NCBI GenBank assembly: GCA_022616085.1
Contig: JAKEFN010000035.1
Coordinates: 1-15,813, forward strand
Direction: 5' to 3'
Source: a bacterium
GTDB taxonomy: Bacteria; Patescibacteriota; Minisyncoccia; Phycocordibacterales; JAKEFN01
Length of the DNA stretch: 15,813 nt
Shown: one piece after another, positions 1 to 5,315 of the stretch
Layout of the letters: each line of letters opens with the position of its first letter
Numbering within the stretch: the first letter of the stretch is position 1
Position numbers and translations under genes: made by a program
Notes under the pieces: model-generated
What the model was told of the DNA's origin: nothing
Databases searched by the model: none
Seen by the model: the letters and a program-made list of their open reading frames with translations, nothing else

Positions 1-98
1 GGAAAGCGAGGAATATTGTTGATATTTTGAGTCTTTCCGAGCCGCCGTTTGCAGCCCGCAACATGAATTCGCAGTAGTCAAGAGTTTTTGAACATGCT

Positions 99-191
99 CT
101 AGATGCCGACAAGGATCAAATCAACGAGAATCACGATGCCCGTGATTGCGCTGAAGATCCCAACGCCGCCCATCATGCCGTAGCCTGCCAT
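99..191 (-). CDS. Small hydrophobic protein, 30 aa (hypothetical)
   Basis: A short ORF of 30 codons begins MAGYGMMGGVG and continues as one hydrophobic stretch (about residues 11-29, rich in I, V, L), ending LVGI. This looks like a single membrane segment with a Gly/Met-rich N-terminus. No family is recognised. Support for it being real comes from upstream: a near-consensus promoter (TTGGAA, 17 nt, TATAAT) whose expected start site lies only about 12 nt before the ATG, and a weak AGG ribosome-binding element. It is divergent from the MBL-fold gene, with 64 bp between start codons. It could still be a chance ORF. Confidence 0.5.
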   Translation of the reverse strand: MAGYGMMGGVGIFSAITGIVILVDLILVGI

Positions 192-209
192 TTCGTAACC
201 TATGCAGAA

Positions 210-238
210 ATTATACTCGTCTTTTATTTTTTTTCCAA
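210..238 (-). promoter_or_regulatory. Sigma70-type promoter for the 30-aa ORF
   Basis: On the minus strand, TTGGAA (plus 233-238) and TATAAT (plus 210-215) are separated by exactly 17 nt. The -10 is a perfect consensus and the -35 matches at 4 of 6. The predicted transcript start falls near 203. Confidence 0.6.
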
Positions 239-240
239 TC

Positions 241-249
241 TGATATACT
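241..249 (+). promoter_or_regulatory. Extended -10 promoter, probably leaderless, for the MBL-fold gene
   Basis: TGATATACT is an extended -10 element (TGn plus TATACT) ending 6 nt before the ATG at 256. Transcription would start at or next to the A of the start codon. No Shine-Dalgarno sequence is present. It overlaps the spacer of the divergent minus-strand promoter, so the two could interfere. Confidence 0.5.
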
Positions 250-255
250 CGCTAC

Positions 256-900
256 ATGGTGATAACTTATTACGGCTTTGAATTTTTCAAGGTTCAATTC
301 GGCGATATTGTAATCGCGTTTAATCCCGTTTCTAAAGAATCGGGGGAAAAAATACCCCGTTTCGGCGCGGATATCGCTCTTATTTCTCTTGAACACCCTC
401 TTATGAATGGCACCGAGAATCTCTCTCTCGGCGAACGAGAGCCTTTTATCATACGCGGGCCTGGAGAATATGAGATTAAGGGAGTATTTATCAAAGGATT
501 TTCATCGGAATCGTCTTTTGGAGGCAAAAAACGCATCAACACTGTTTATACGGTCATTCTTGAAGACATAACTCTCTGTTTTCTCGGCGCTCTCGAGAAC
601 GCAAAAATCGGAAGCGAGGCGCGAAGCGAACTTGGAAACGCCGATATCGTATTCGTGCCGATAGGAGGAAACGGCGTTTTTACGCCCGACGATGCCAATG
701 ACTTTGCGGCATCGCTTGAACCGAAAATAATCATCCCGATGCACTGGGAGGAAAAAGGAGGAAAGGAAGGGAAGAGTCTTGATATATTTCTCAAAGAAGC
801 GGGAGTAGAAAAAGCCGAAAAATTTGAAAAATTGACGGTCAAAAAGCGCGACCTCGAAAATAAAGAAGGAGAGATTGTCATTTTGTCTTCCGTCTTATAA
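256..900 (+). CDS. MBL-fold (UlaG-like) protein with degenerate metal site
   Basis: This 214-aa protein has the layout of the small metallo-beta-lactamase-fold hydrolases (beta-lactamase superfamily domain 3, UlaG-like). It has an N-terminal strand pair (MVITYYGFEFFKVQFGD), the FGADIALIS strand (36-44), a GPGEYEIKG motif (68-76), LGALEN (110-115), the ADIVFVPIGG strand (129-138) and IIIPMHW (158-164). The usual HxHxDH metal motif is replaced by LEHPLM (45-50), which keeps only His47. The position expected for the next His/Asp ligands reads FLGA. His163 remains. Full two-metal hydrolase chemistry is therefore unlikely; one metal, or a non-catalytic role, fits better. The start is the first ATG, directly after an extended -10, which suggests a leaderless mRNA. 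The fold is well supported; the substrate is unknown. Confidence 0.85.
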   Translation: MVITYYGFEFFKVQFGDIVIAFNPVSKESGEKIPRFGADIALISLEHPLMNGTENLSLGEREPFIIRGPGEYEIKGVFIKGFSSESSFGGKKRINTVYTVILEDITLCFLGALENAKIGSEARSELGNADIVFVPIGGNGVFTPDDANDFAASLEPKIIIPMHWEEKGGKEGKSLDIFLKEAGVEKAEKFEKLTVKKRDLENKEGEIVILSSVL

Positions 901-919
901 CATACATAAAAAACTCCAT

Positions 920-1044
920 TAGGATTTACGCATATGGATGAAGTTCGAGGCGCCGAGGAGGAATACCCATGAGCAATATCGTGCATATTGTGAATGGGTT
1001 TTCTACAAAGGGAACGAAGAAATTCGCCGTATGCGTAAATCCTA
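920..1044. repeat. 125-bp interrupted palindrome (MITE or structured RNA)
   Basis: Two 15-bp arms (TAGGATTTACGCATA at 920-934 and its exact reverse complement at 1030-1044) enclose a nested core. The core pairs ACCCAT (965-970) with ATGGGT (994-999) and CAATAT (974-979) with ATATTG (985-990) around a 5-nt loop. The two halves are the same length and share scattered matches between the perfect blocks, so the whole element folds as one long imperfect hairpin. There is no T-tract, so it is not a plain terminator. No target duplication is visible. Confidence 0.7.
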
Positions 1045-1059
1045 CTCATATTCTTACTT

Positions 1060-1197
1060 ATGCGCGATTTTTCTCTACGCACCTATATAGAAAAACTGCA
1101 AGAAAAATCTTATGACGAACGTAAAAAATATGCGAAGTGGGTTGCCGCGCTCGGCACATTTCTTATTTTTATACTGTGGCTGATTGCCACTCTATAG
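1060..1197 (+). CDS. Small single-pass membrane protein, 45 aa
   Basis: This 45-aa ORF starts at ATG 1060. Residues 1-28 are charged and amphipathic (MRDFSLRTYIEKLQEKSYD, then RKKYAK), followed by one membrane segment (about 29-44, WVAALGTFLIFILWLIATL) and the stop. The charge pattern predicts the N-terminus inside the cell. Short proteins of this shape, a helical cytoplasmic head and one C-terminal anchor, are common in Parcubacteria genomes, but I know no function. There is no Shine-Dalgarno sequence. A TATTCT hexamer at 1049-1054 lies 5 nt before the ATG, so it may be leaderless. The palindromic repeat ends 15 nt upstream. Confidence 0.6.
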   Translation: MRDFSLRTYIEKLQEKSYDERKKYAKWVAALGTFLIFILWLIATL

Positions 1198-1224
1198 CAG
1201 CAAGAAGACTCGAATCTCAAAATC

Positions 1225-1233
1225 TGTTATAGT
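1225..1233 (+). promoter_or_regulatory. Extended -10 promoter for the TraB-like gene
   Basis: TGTTATAGT fits TGn plus TATAAT with one mismatch. The -35 region is poor, as is usual with extended -10 promoters. A start near 1240 leaves a leader of about 23 nt that holds the GAGGAG site of the next gene. Confidence 0.5.
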
Positions 1234-1262
1234 GGAATAAATAGCACAGAGGAGATGCCGGG

Positions 1263-1931
1263 TTGAAAGCGACAAAAGTCGAACGCGTCATGTTGGAACG
1301 GTGGGGAAGACAGGTCATCTTGCATGGATCCGTTCATGTAGGACCGAGGCGCTTCTATGAAGCGATTCAGGAGCTTGCTTTCCGTCTTGAAAGAGAAAAT
1401 TACACCATTCTCTACGAAGGGATCATAGACATAGGCGGTGGACATCCTCCAAGAACAAAGAATGAAGAACGTTTAAGAATCTGCTTCGGAGCAATTCTCG
1501 TGCTCTACAAAGCCGTAGCGGAAAAAAAGAATCTGGAGACGCAGGAAGAAGCGCTCGCATATCCTCATTCCGCTTCGGTGGTCGATATGCGGTTTTCTGA
1601 TTTTACGGCAATGCTTGACGAAGCGGGCGTTACTTGTCGGGCGATGCTTTTATATCTCAATTGCGCGCTCCGCATCATGAGCCCCGCGAGAGTGTTCGAG
1701 AGCGTTGTTTTTTCCATTTTATGGTTCCAACTCTTGAGACGCGCCGAGCCGGTGCTTATGGGATATCGAAACAGGGCCGTTTATGAAAAAATCGAAAACG
1801 ATCCGCTTTCAAAAAACGCGTTTGTCATTTACGGAGACGCCCATATTCCGGGAATCGTCTCGCTTCTCTCGGAGTCCGGTTGGGAAGTGAAAGAAAGGGT
1901 GCGAATCGCCCTTGATGAATACTACGATTAA
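1263..1931 (+). CDS. TraB/TIKI-superfamily-like protein
   Basis: This 222-aa protein carries the marks of the TraB/PrgY/GumN (TIKI) superfamily. Near the N-terminus is a strand ending in HGSVHVG (21-27, His25) followed by a helix and the strand YTILYEG with Glu52. Near the C-terminus is VIYGDAHIPGIVSLL (188-202, His194), then GWEV and a short end. In this superfamily the N-terminal GxxH, the Glu and the C-terminal GxxHxxG cluster in the active site; TIKI members are metal-dependent proteases, but most bacterial members have no proven activity. No signal peptide is seen, so it is probably cytoplasmic. The start is TTG: a GAGGAG site lies 7 to 8 nt upstream, and the nearer ATG at 1254 runs into a stop. 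A terminator follows directly. The assignment rests on motifs only. Confidence 0.6.
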   Translation: MKATKVERVMLERWGRQVILHGSVHVGPRRFYEAIQELAFRLERENYTILYEGIIDIGGGHPPRTKNEERLRICFGAILVLYKAVAEKKNLETQEEALAYPHSASVVDMRFSDFTAMLDEAGVTCRAMLLYLNCALRIMSPARVFESVVFSILWFQLLRRAEPVLMGYRNRAVYEKIENDPLSKNAFVIYGDAHIPGIVSLLSESGWEVKERVRIALDEYYD

Positions 1932-1945
1932 CCTTGCCGATCTAC

Positions 1946-1972
1946 GGCCGCCTTCAAAAAGGCGGCCTTTTT
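1946..1972 (+). terminator. Intrinsic terminator of the TraB-like gene
   Basis: GGCCGCCTT (1946-1954) pairs perfectly with AAGGCGGCC (1959-1967) around a CAAA loop, followed by TTTTT. The T-tract overlaps the stop codon of the convergent kinase gene (1971-1973). There is no T-tract on the minus side, so it serves the plus strand only. Confidence 0.9.
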
Positions 1973-2975
1973 ATACCTCAACTTTCCGCGGGAAGTAATC
2001 GGCGGGCGCTTTTTGAAGCCATGCTTCGATCTCCGGCATGGAAAGAAGTCCTGCTTGTGCGCCGATTTTTTGCACCACCGACATTGAATTCACTGGAGCG
2101 ATCTTAAGCGATTCCGCGACAGATTTTCCAAGCGCGAGCGAAGCTGTGAATGTCGAAGCAAACGCATCGCCTGCGCCCGTGCGTTCAAAAGGAGGCGCCG
2201 GATCAGGGTAGATAGGCATATACCACGCATCTGTTCCGTCATAGGCGTATGCTCCTTTTGGCCCATCCGTGATAACCGTTATTTTGGGGCCGCGATTTCT
2301 CATGTCGCGCGCGAGCTTCGCCGGATTTTCTTCCGATGAGCCCAAGATGAGCCGCGCTTCTTCCACATTGCAAAAAAAGAGCTCCGTTACCGCATACAAA
2401 TCTTTAAGCTGCTCATAGCCAAGCTTTATCTGAAAAGTTCCCGGTTGGAAGGCGAGCTTGATGCTCGGGTGTTCGGCGAGATATTTTGCAATTTCATGAT
2501 GATAGGGAAGAGAATTCTCCCCCACCGAGCTGAAATAAAGCCACCGCGGATTTCCGATGTCGGGAAGCGCATATTCGTATTCTTCATGTTTGATAAGAAT
2601 CGTTCGTTCTGCCCTATACCAAAGAACGAAATGGTAATTGGAGGGCTTGCCTTCATGGACGCGGACGAACCTCGTGTCCACGCTGTTTTTTTTGAGCGTC
2701 TCGATATCTTCTTTTCCATAGCCGTCGCTTCCCAGGTTTGTAACGAGTGCGGCTCGAAGCCCGAGTCGTGCCGCCGATACTGCTGCGTTCGGGCTGTTGC
2801 CAACTGCGGGGACAACCGTTACAGACTCAAAAGGTATTTTTGAGCCGTTGGTGAGGCATATTTTCTCTTCATGATCCGTTTGATCATAATACACATTTGC
2901 TTTTATGAGGCGTATAAAAGCGTCAGTTGTAATATCGCCAAGAGCAATGAAATCAAAGTCGTTATTTTCGTTCAT
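1971..2975 (-). CDS. PfkB-family (ribokinase-like) carbohydrate kinase
   Basis: This 334-aa protein has the ribokinase/PfkB fold, whose members phosphorylate sugars or nucleosides with ATP. The N-terminal strand FDFIALGDITTDAF (7-20) begins the fold. AVGNSPNAAVSAARLG (57-72) is the substrate-binding GN motif. ERTGAGDAFASTF (264-276) is PfkB signature 2, with the anion hole and the likely catalytic base Asp270. KITVITDGPKGAYAY is the preceding nucleotide-site strand. The length is usual. It is divergent from the class II aldolase with only 47 bp between them. With pgi also in this window, fructose 6-phosphate (or a related hexose phosphate) is a reasonable substrate, but ribokinase-like or nucleoside kinases share all these motifs. 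The start ATG has no clear Shine-Dalgarno; a TGTTATACT extended -10 lies upstream (plus 3007-3015). Confidence 0.85.
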   Translation of the reverse strand: MNENNDFDFIALGDITTDAFIRLIKANVYYDQTDHEEKICLTNGSKIPFESVTVVPAVGNSPNAAVSAARLGLRAALVTNLGSDGYGKEDIETLKKNSVDTRFVRVHEGKPSNYHFVLWYRAERTILIKHEEYEYALPDIGNPRWLYFSSVGENSLPYHHEIAKYLAEHPSIKLAFQPGTFQIKLGYEQLKDLYAVTELFFCNVEEARLILGSSEENPAKLARDMRNRGPKITVITDGPKGAYAYDGTDAWYMPIYPDPAPPFERTGAGDAFASTFTASLALGKSVAESLKIAPVNSMSVVQKIGAQAGLLSMPEIEAWLQKAPADYFPRKVEV

Positions 2976-2984
2976 AATCTAAAT

Positions 2985-3014
2985 TTGTTAGAATAGCAAT
3001 ATCCTTAGTATAAC
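2985..3014 (+). promoter_or_regulatory. Promoter for the class II aldolase (leaderless)
   Basis: TTGTTA (2985-2990) and TATAAC (3009-3014) are separated by 18 nt. The -10 ends 8 nt before the ATG at 3023, and no Shine-Dalgarno lies between, so the mRNA probably begins at or within 2 nt of the start codon. Confidence 0.5.
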
Positions 3015-3022
3015 AAAAAAAT

Positions 3023-3913
3023 ATGAAATCACTCAAAGAAATTATTGCGGATGCCGAAAGCGGACATAAAGCAATCGGCCATTTTAACATTTCAAACATT
3101 GAAGGTCTGTGGGGAGTATTCGGCGCGGCGCGAGAACTCGGCGTGCCGGTTATTATCGGAGTCTCGGAAGGGGAGAGAAAATTCATCGGCGTGCGGCAGT
3201 CTGTCGCGCTTATAAGGAGCCTCCGCGAGGAGTTTGATTATCCCGTATATCTGAATGCCGATCATACCTACTCTGTCGAGGGTGTTCGGGAAGCGGCGCT
3301 TGCCGGATTCGATTCGATTATTTTTGACGGCGCAAAAATGCCTTTTGCGGAAAATATCGCGAAGACAAAAGAATGCGTTGATTTTGTGCATTCGGTAAAC
3401 CCGGAAATTCTTGTTGAAGGGGAAGTGGGTTTTATCGGAACATCATCCAAAATATGGGAGGAAATTCCTGAAGGAGCGAGTATAACTTCGGAAATGCTTA
3501 CTACGCCGGAACAAGCGCGAGAATTTGTGGAAAAAACGAGAGTCAATCTTTTTGCTCCGGCCGTGGGCAATATCCACGGAATGTTTAAAAAAATGGCAGG
3601 CGGAGAGCGTAACGCGGCCGCGGAGGAGAAACTTGATATAGGACGCATCAAAGCAATACGCGAAGCCGCAGGGGCGCCTCTAGTGCTTCATGGAGGATCA
3701 GGCATTGCTGACGCCGACTTCGTGAGCGCCATACAGGCCGGTATCGGTATCGTTCACATCAGCACCGAGCTTCGGAAGGCATATCATGATGCGCTGGAGA
3801 AATCGCTTCAAGACGATCCGGATGAACTTGCGCCATACCGCACCATGGCGCCTGCGGTGGAAGCGATCAAACAGGCGGCGCTTGGACGTCTCCGGCTTTT
3901 TAGCGGGATGTAA
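3023..3913 (+). CDS. fba: Class II fructose-bisphosphate aldolase family protein
   Basis: This 296-aa TIM-barrel protein is a zinc-dependent class II aldolase, which cleaves fructose 1,6-bisphosphate (or tagatose bisphosphate) to glyceraldehyde 3-phosphate and DHAP. Visible motifs in order: IGHFNISNIEG (18-28), LNADHTYS with Asp80 and zinc ligand His81, FDGAKMPFAENI (101-112), VEGEVGFIG (131-139), the APAVGNIHGMFK segment with ligand His185, LVLHGGSG with ligand His223, and ISTELRKAYHDAL near the C-terminus. LNADH replaces the common LHLDHG, and TELR the common TDLR, so the substrate could differ from the textbook enzyme. It is divergent from the PfkB kinase. No terminator with a good T-tract follows on this strand; hairpins at 3934-4000 fill the gap. 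The family is certain; the exact sugar is inferred. Confidence 0.9.
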   Translation: MKSLKEIIADAESGHKAIGHFNISNIEGLWGVFGAARELGVPVIIGVSEGERKFIGVRQSVALIRSLREEFDYPVYLNADHTYSVEGVREAALAGFDSIIFDGAKMPFAENIAKTKECVDFVHSVNPEILVEGEVGFIGTSSKIWEEIPEGASITSEMLTTPEQAREFVEKTRVNLFAPAVGNIHGMFKKMAGGERNAAAEEKLDIGRIKAIREAAGAPLVLHGGSGIADADFVSAIQAGIGIVHISTELRKAYHDALEKSLQDDPDELAPYRTMAPAVEAIKQAALGRLRLFSGM

Positions 3914-3933
3914 GCCGCCAAACAGTATATATA

Positions 3934-3959
3934 TGTCGCAAAATCTATATTGTGCGACA
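3934..3959 (+). terminator. Hairpin after the aldolase gene (weak terminator)
   Basis: TGTCGCA (3934-3940) pairs with TGCGACA (3953-3959) around a 12-nt AT-rich loop, followed only by CTTTG. A small CTTTGT/ACAAAG hairpin follows at once. The tail is poor, so it may be a 3' stabiliser instead of a terminator. Confidence 0.4.
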
Positions 3960-3965
3960 CTTTGT

Positions 3966-4000
3966 AAAACAAAGGCCGAGAACGGATATCCGTTCTCGGC
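3966..4000 (-). terminator. Perfect 26-bp palindrome, terminator of the lipoprotein gene
   Basis: GCCGAGAACGGAT (3975-3987) is followed directly by its exact reverse complement (3988-4000). Read on the minus strand it is followed by CTTTGTTTTA, a usable U-rich tail, and it sits 15 nt after the stop of the minus-strand lipoprotein. On the plus strand there is no T-tract. Confidence 0.6.
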
Positions 4001-4014
4001 GCGACTTACTCAAA

Positions 4015-4392
4015 TTACTCAAACTCCCTTTTGATTAGGCTCCCCGCGCACCGCGCGGTGTCAATCGGGTGGAACAGGAGGTTCCATGACGCCGGCCCAT
4101 CGTGCTTGTAGCACGATGGATCGTAGGCCTTTTTCCCCACCGCGCTTTCCTGCACGGCTTCGAGGTGGGTCGGGCCGTCTCCGACCGTGGTCTTCTCTGG
4201 AGCCCCCTCCACTGCCGGGGGTTTGGTTATACAGTCTGGGTCGTCGGTCGTGCATTCCACGACCTCGTTTCCTGCTGCGATGGCCCCGCCGATGGCGAGA
4301 CCCCCTTTTACCATTCCGACGGCGAAGGGGGCGCATCCCTGCACAAAAATCATAACAACGGCGGCTATTGCCGCCAAACAGAATTTTCTCAC
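4015..4392 (-). CDS. Small Cys-rich lipoprotein (hypothetical)
   Basis: This 125-aa protein has a lipoprotein signal: MRK, a hydrophobic core (5-16) and a VQGC lipobox with Cys20 as the predicted lipid-bearing residue. The mature part starts with a Gly-zipper-like stretch (GMVKGGLAIGGAIAAG, 26-41), then a polar Pro/Glu-rich region and four cysteines (47, 54, 94, 115) that could form two disulfides outside the membrane. No family is recognised. The start is GTG at 4392, chosen because GGGGAGG lies 7 nt upstream. A CCGCC/GGCGG hairpin (4405-4418) abuts that site and might limit its access. The gene is clearly richer in G+C than its neighbours, which may reflect transfer or simply composition. 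Secretion is well supported; function is unknown. Confidence 0.7.
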   Translation of the reverse strand: MRKFCLAAIAAVVMIFVQGCAPFAVGMVKGGLAIGGAIAAGNEVVECTTDDPDCITKPPAVEGAPEKTTVGDGPTHLEAVQESAVGKKAYDPSCYKHDGPASWNLLFHPIDTARCAGSLIKREFE

Positions 4393-4439
4393 AACTCTAC
4401 CTCCCCGCCTCTTGGCGGAACAATGACCTGAACAAAATT

Positions 4440-4467
4440 AATATAACATATCTCACAAAAAATGCAA
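4440..4467 (-). promoter_or_regulatory. Promoter of the lipoprotein gene
   Basis: On the minus strand TTGCAT (plus 4462-4467) and TGT-TATATT (TATATT at plus 4440-4445) are 16 nt apart, an extended -10 with a fair -35. This separates the lipoprotein from rnhB, whose stop lies 30 nt upstream. Confidence 0.55.
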
Positions 4468-4496
4468 GTATTTGTTCAAAAAAACCTTATTTTTCA

Positions 4497-5111
4497 TCAT
4501 TTTTTCGTCTTTTTTTGATTTGCATATATTTTTCGAAGAAAAGTCCTCCTGTGTATATCGCTCGGCCCGTAACGCCGTATCATGCGCCGATGATCAAGCG
4601 TCCCGTATCCTTTATGGAATTCGAAACCGTAGCCCGGATATTTGAGCGCATAGCGCTCCATTCTTGCGTCTCTCTCGACTTTTGCCGCGATTGAAGCGAG
4701 CGCTATCGCCTGCTCCGTCTCGTCTCCGCGAATGATTGTTTTTTGGTAAAAATATTTTTTCGGAGCGCGAAGTCCTCCATCAAGAAGAATGCGCACGTCT
4801 TCCGGATTGCATGAGAGCTTCGCAAGCGTTCGCGCGACCGCTTTTTCGATACATACGGCAATGCCGTAGAGGTCTATCGAGGAAGCGCTCACAAACGAAA
4901 CCGCGTAATCGAGGTTCCCGCTTCCCTTCTCCCGATCAAGAATTTCAAGCCATGCCCGCCGTTTCTGCGGTGAAGTTTTTTTGGAGTCGCGAACGCCCGC
5001 AAAACTATCTTTCGGATCGCGGAAAAAAATAACGCCGCCGACTGCGACCGGCCCCGCGACCGGCCCTCGTCCCACTTCGTCAATTCCAACGGTATAGAGC
5101 ATTTCGTTCAT
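4497..5111 (-). CDS. rnhB: Ribonuclease HII
   Basis: RNase HII cuts the RNA strand of RNA-DNA hybrids and starts removal of single ribonucleotides from DNA. Numbering from the ATG at 5111 (204 aa): YTVGIDEVGRGPVAGPV has Asp11 and Glu12; RDSKKTSPQKR (41-51) is the substrate-contact loop; LLDGG has Asp111; IIRGDETEQAIALASIAAK has Asp130, completing the four acidic metal ligands; then KVERDARM and the C-terminal HKGYGTLDH and GPSDIHRRTF motifs. The frame is open back to an ATG at 5165, which would add 18 residues (MKISFRFLLACG...) unlike the family and lying inside a strong inverted repeat, so I prefer 5111 (or the ATG at 5102). The Shine-Dalgarno is weak. The gene is divergent from ftsH. Confidence 0.93.
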   Translation of the reverse strand: MNEMLYTVGIDEVGRGPVAGPVAVGGVIFFRDPKDSFAGVRDSKKTSPQKRRAWLEILDREKGSGNLDYAVSFVSASSIDLYGIAVCIEKAVARTLAKLSCNPEDVRILLDGGLRAPKKYFYQKTIIRGDETEQAIALASIAAKVERDARMERYALKYPGYGFEFHKGYGTLDHRRMIRRYGPSDIHRRTFLRKIYANQKKTKK

Positions 5112-5125
5112 ATGTTCCGTCTTTT

Positions 5126-5188
5126 TATAACCACAAGCGAGCAAAAAGCGAAAACTAATTTTCATTTTTTGCGAGTGCCGTGGTTATA
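5126..5188 (-). promoter_or_regulatory. Long hairpin in the rnhB leader
   Basis: TATAACCAC (5126-5134) is the exact inverse of GTGGTTATA (5180-5188); inside it a second helix pairs GCAAAAA with TTTTTGC across an asymmetric internal loop. If transcription starts near 5203, this structure sits directly before the rnhB start. A 12-bp palindrome GGTTATATAACC (5182-5193) overlaps the outer arm and could be an operator or part of an alternative fold. Confidence 0.45.
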
Positions 5189-5209
5189 TAACCTATTTCT
5201 TTTGGGTAT

Positions 5210-5237
5210 ATTATACTCCCGTGCAAATGCTTGACAA
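5210..5237 (-). promoter_or_regulatory. rnhB promoter; -35 shared with an ftsH-facing TTGACA
   Basis: Minus strand: TTGTCA (plus 5232-5237), 16 nt, TATAAT (plus 5210-5215). Because TTGACAA is nearly its own complement, the same bases give a perfect TTGACA (5231-5236) facing ftsH. The ftsH-side -10 is unclear: GAATCT at 5254-5259 is at the right distance but matches poorly. Confidence 0.6.
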
Positions 5238-5315
5238 AACGGAATAAATAAGAGAATCTCAAAAAAGAGGCCTTTGAAAGCTTCCTATAGTTCCCTATTG
5301 AAAGGAGGTGGAATG

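Noticed and set aside
1..64. A possible minus-strand gene start (ATG at 64, open to the window edge) and an opposing open plus-strand frame ending near 74
   Set aside because: Only about 20 codons are visible, neither shows a ribosome-binding site or family motif, and they contradict each other.
546..1082. A 178-aa minus-strand reading frame
   Set aside because: It runs antisense through the MBL-fold gene and then through the palindromic repeat; its composition (Ser/Arg-rich) is that of a shadow frame.
4086..4431. Several plus-strand frames of 79 to 109 aa
   Set aside because: They are shadows caused by the high G+C of the minus-strand lipoprotein gene and have no start signals.
5274..5315. 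TTG start of ftsH at 5274
   Set aside because: It lies upstream of a near-perfect AAGGAGGT that is correctly spaced for the ATG at 5316.
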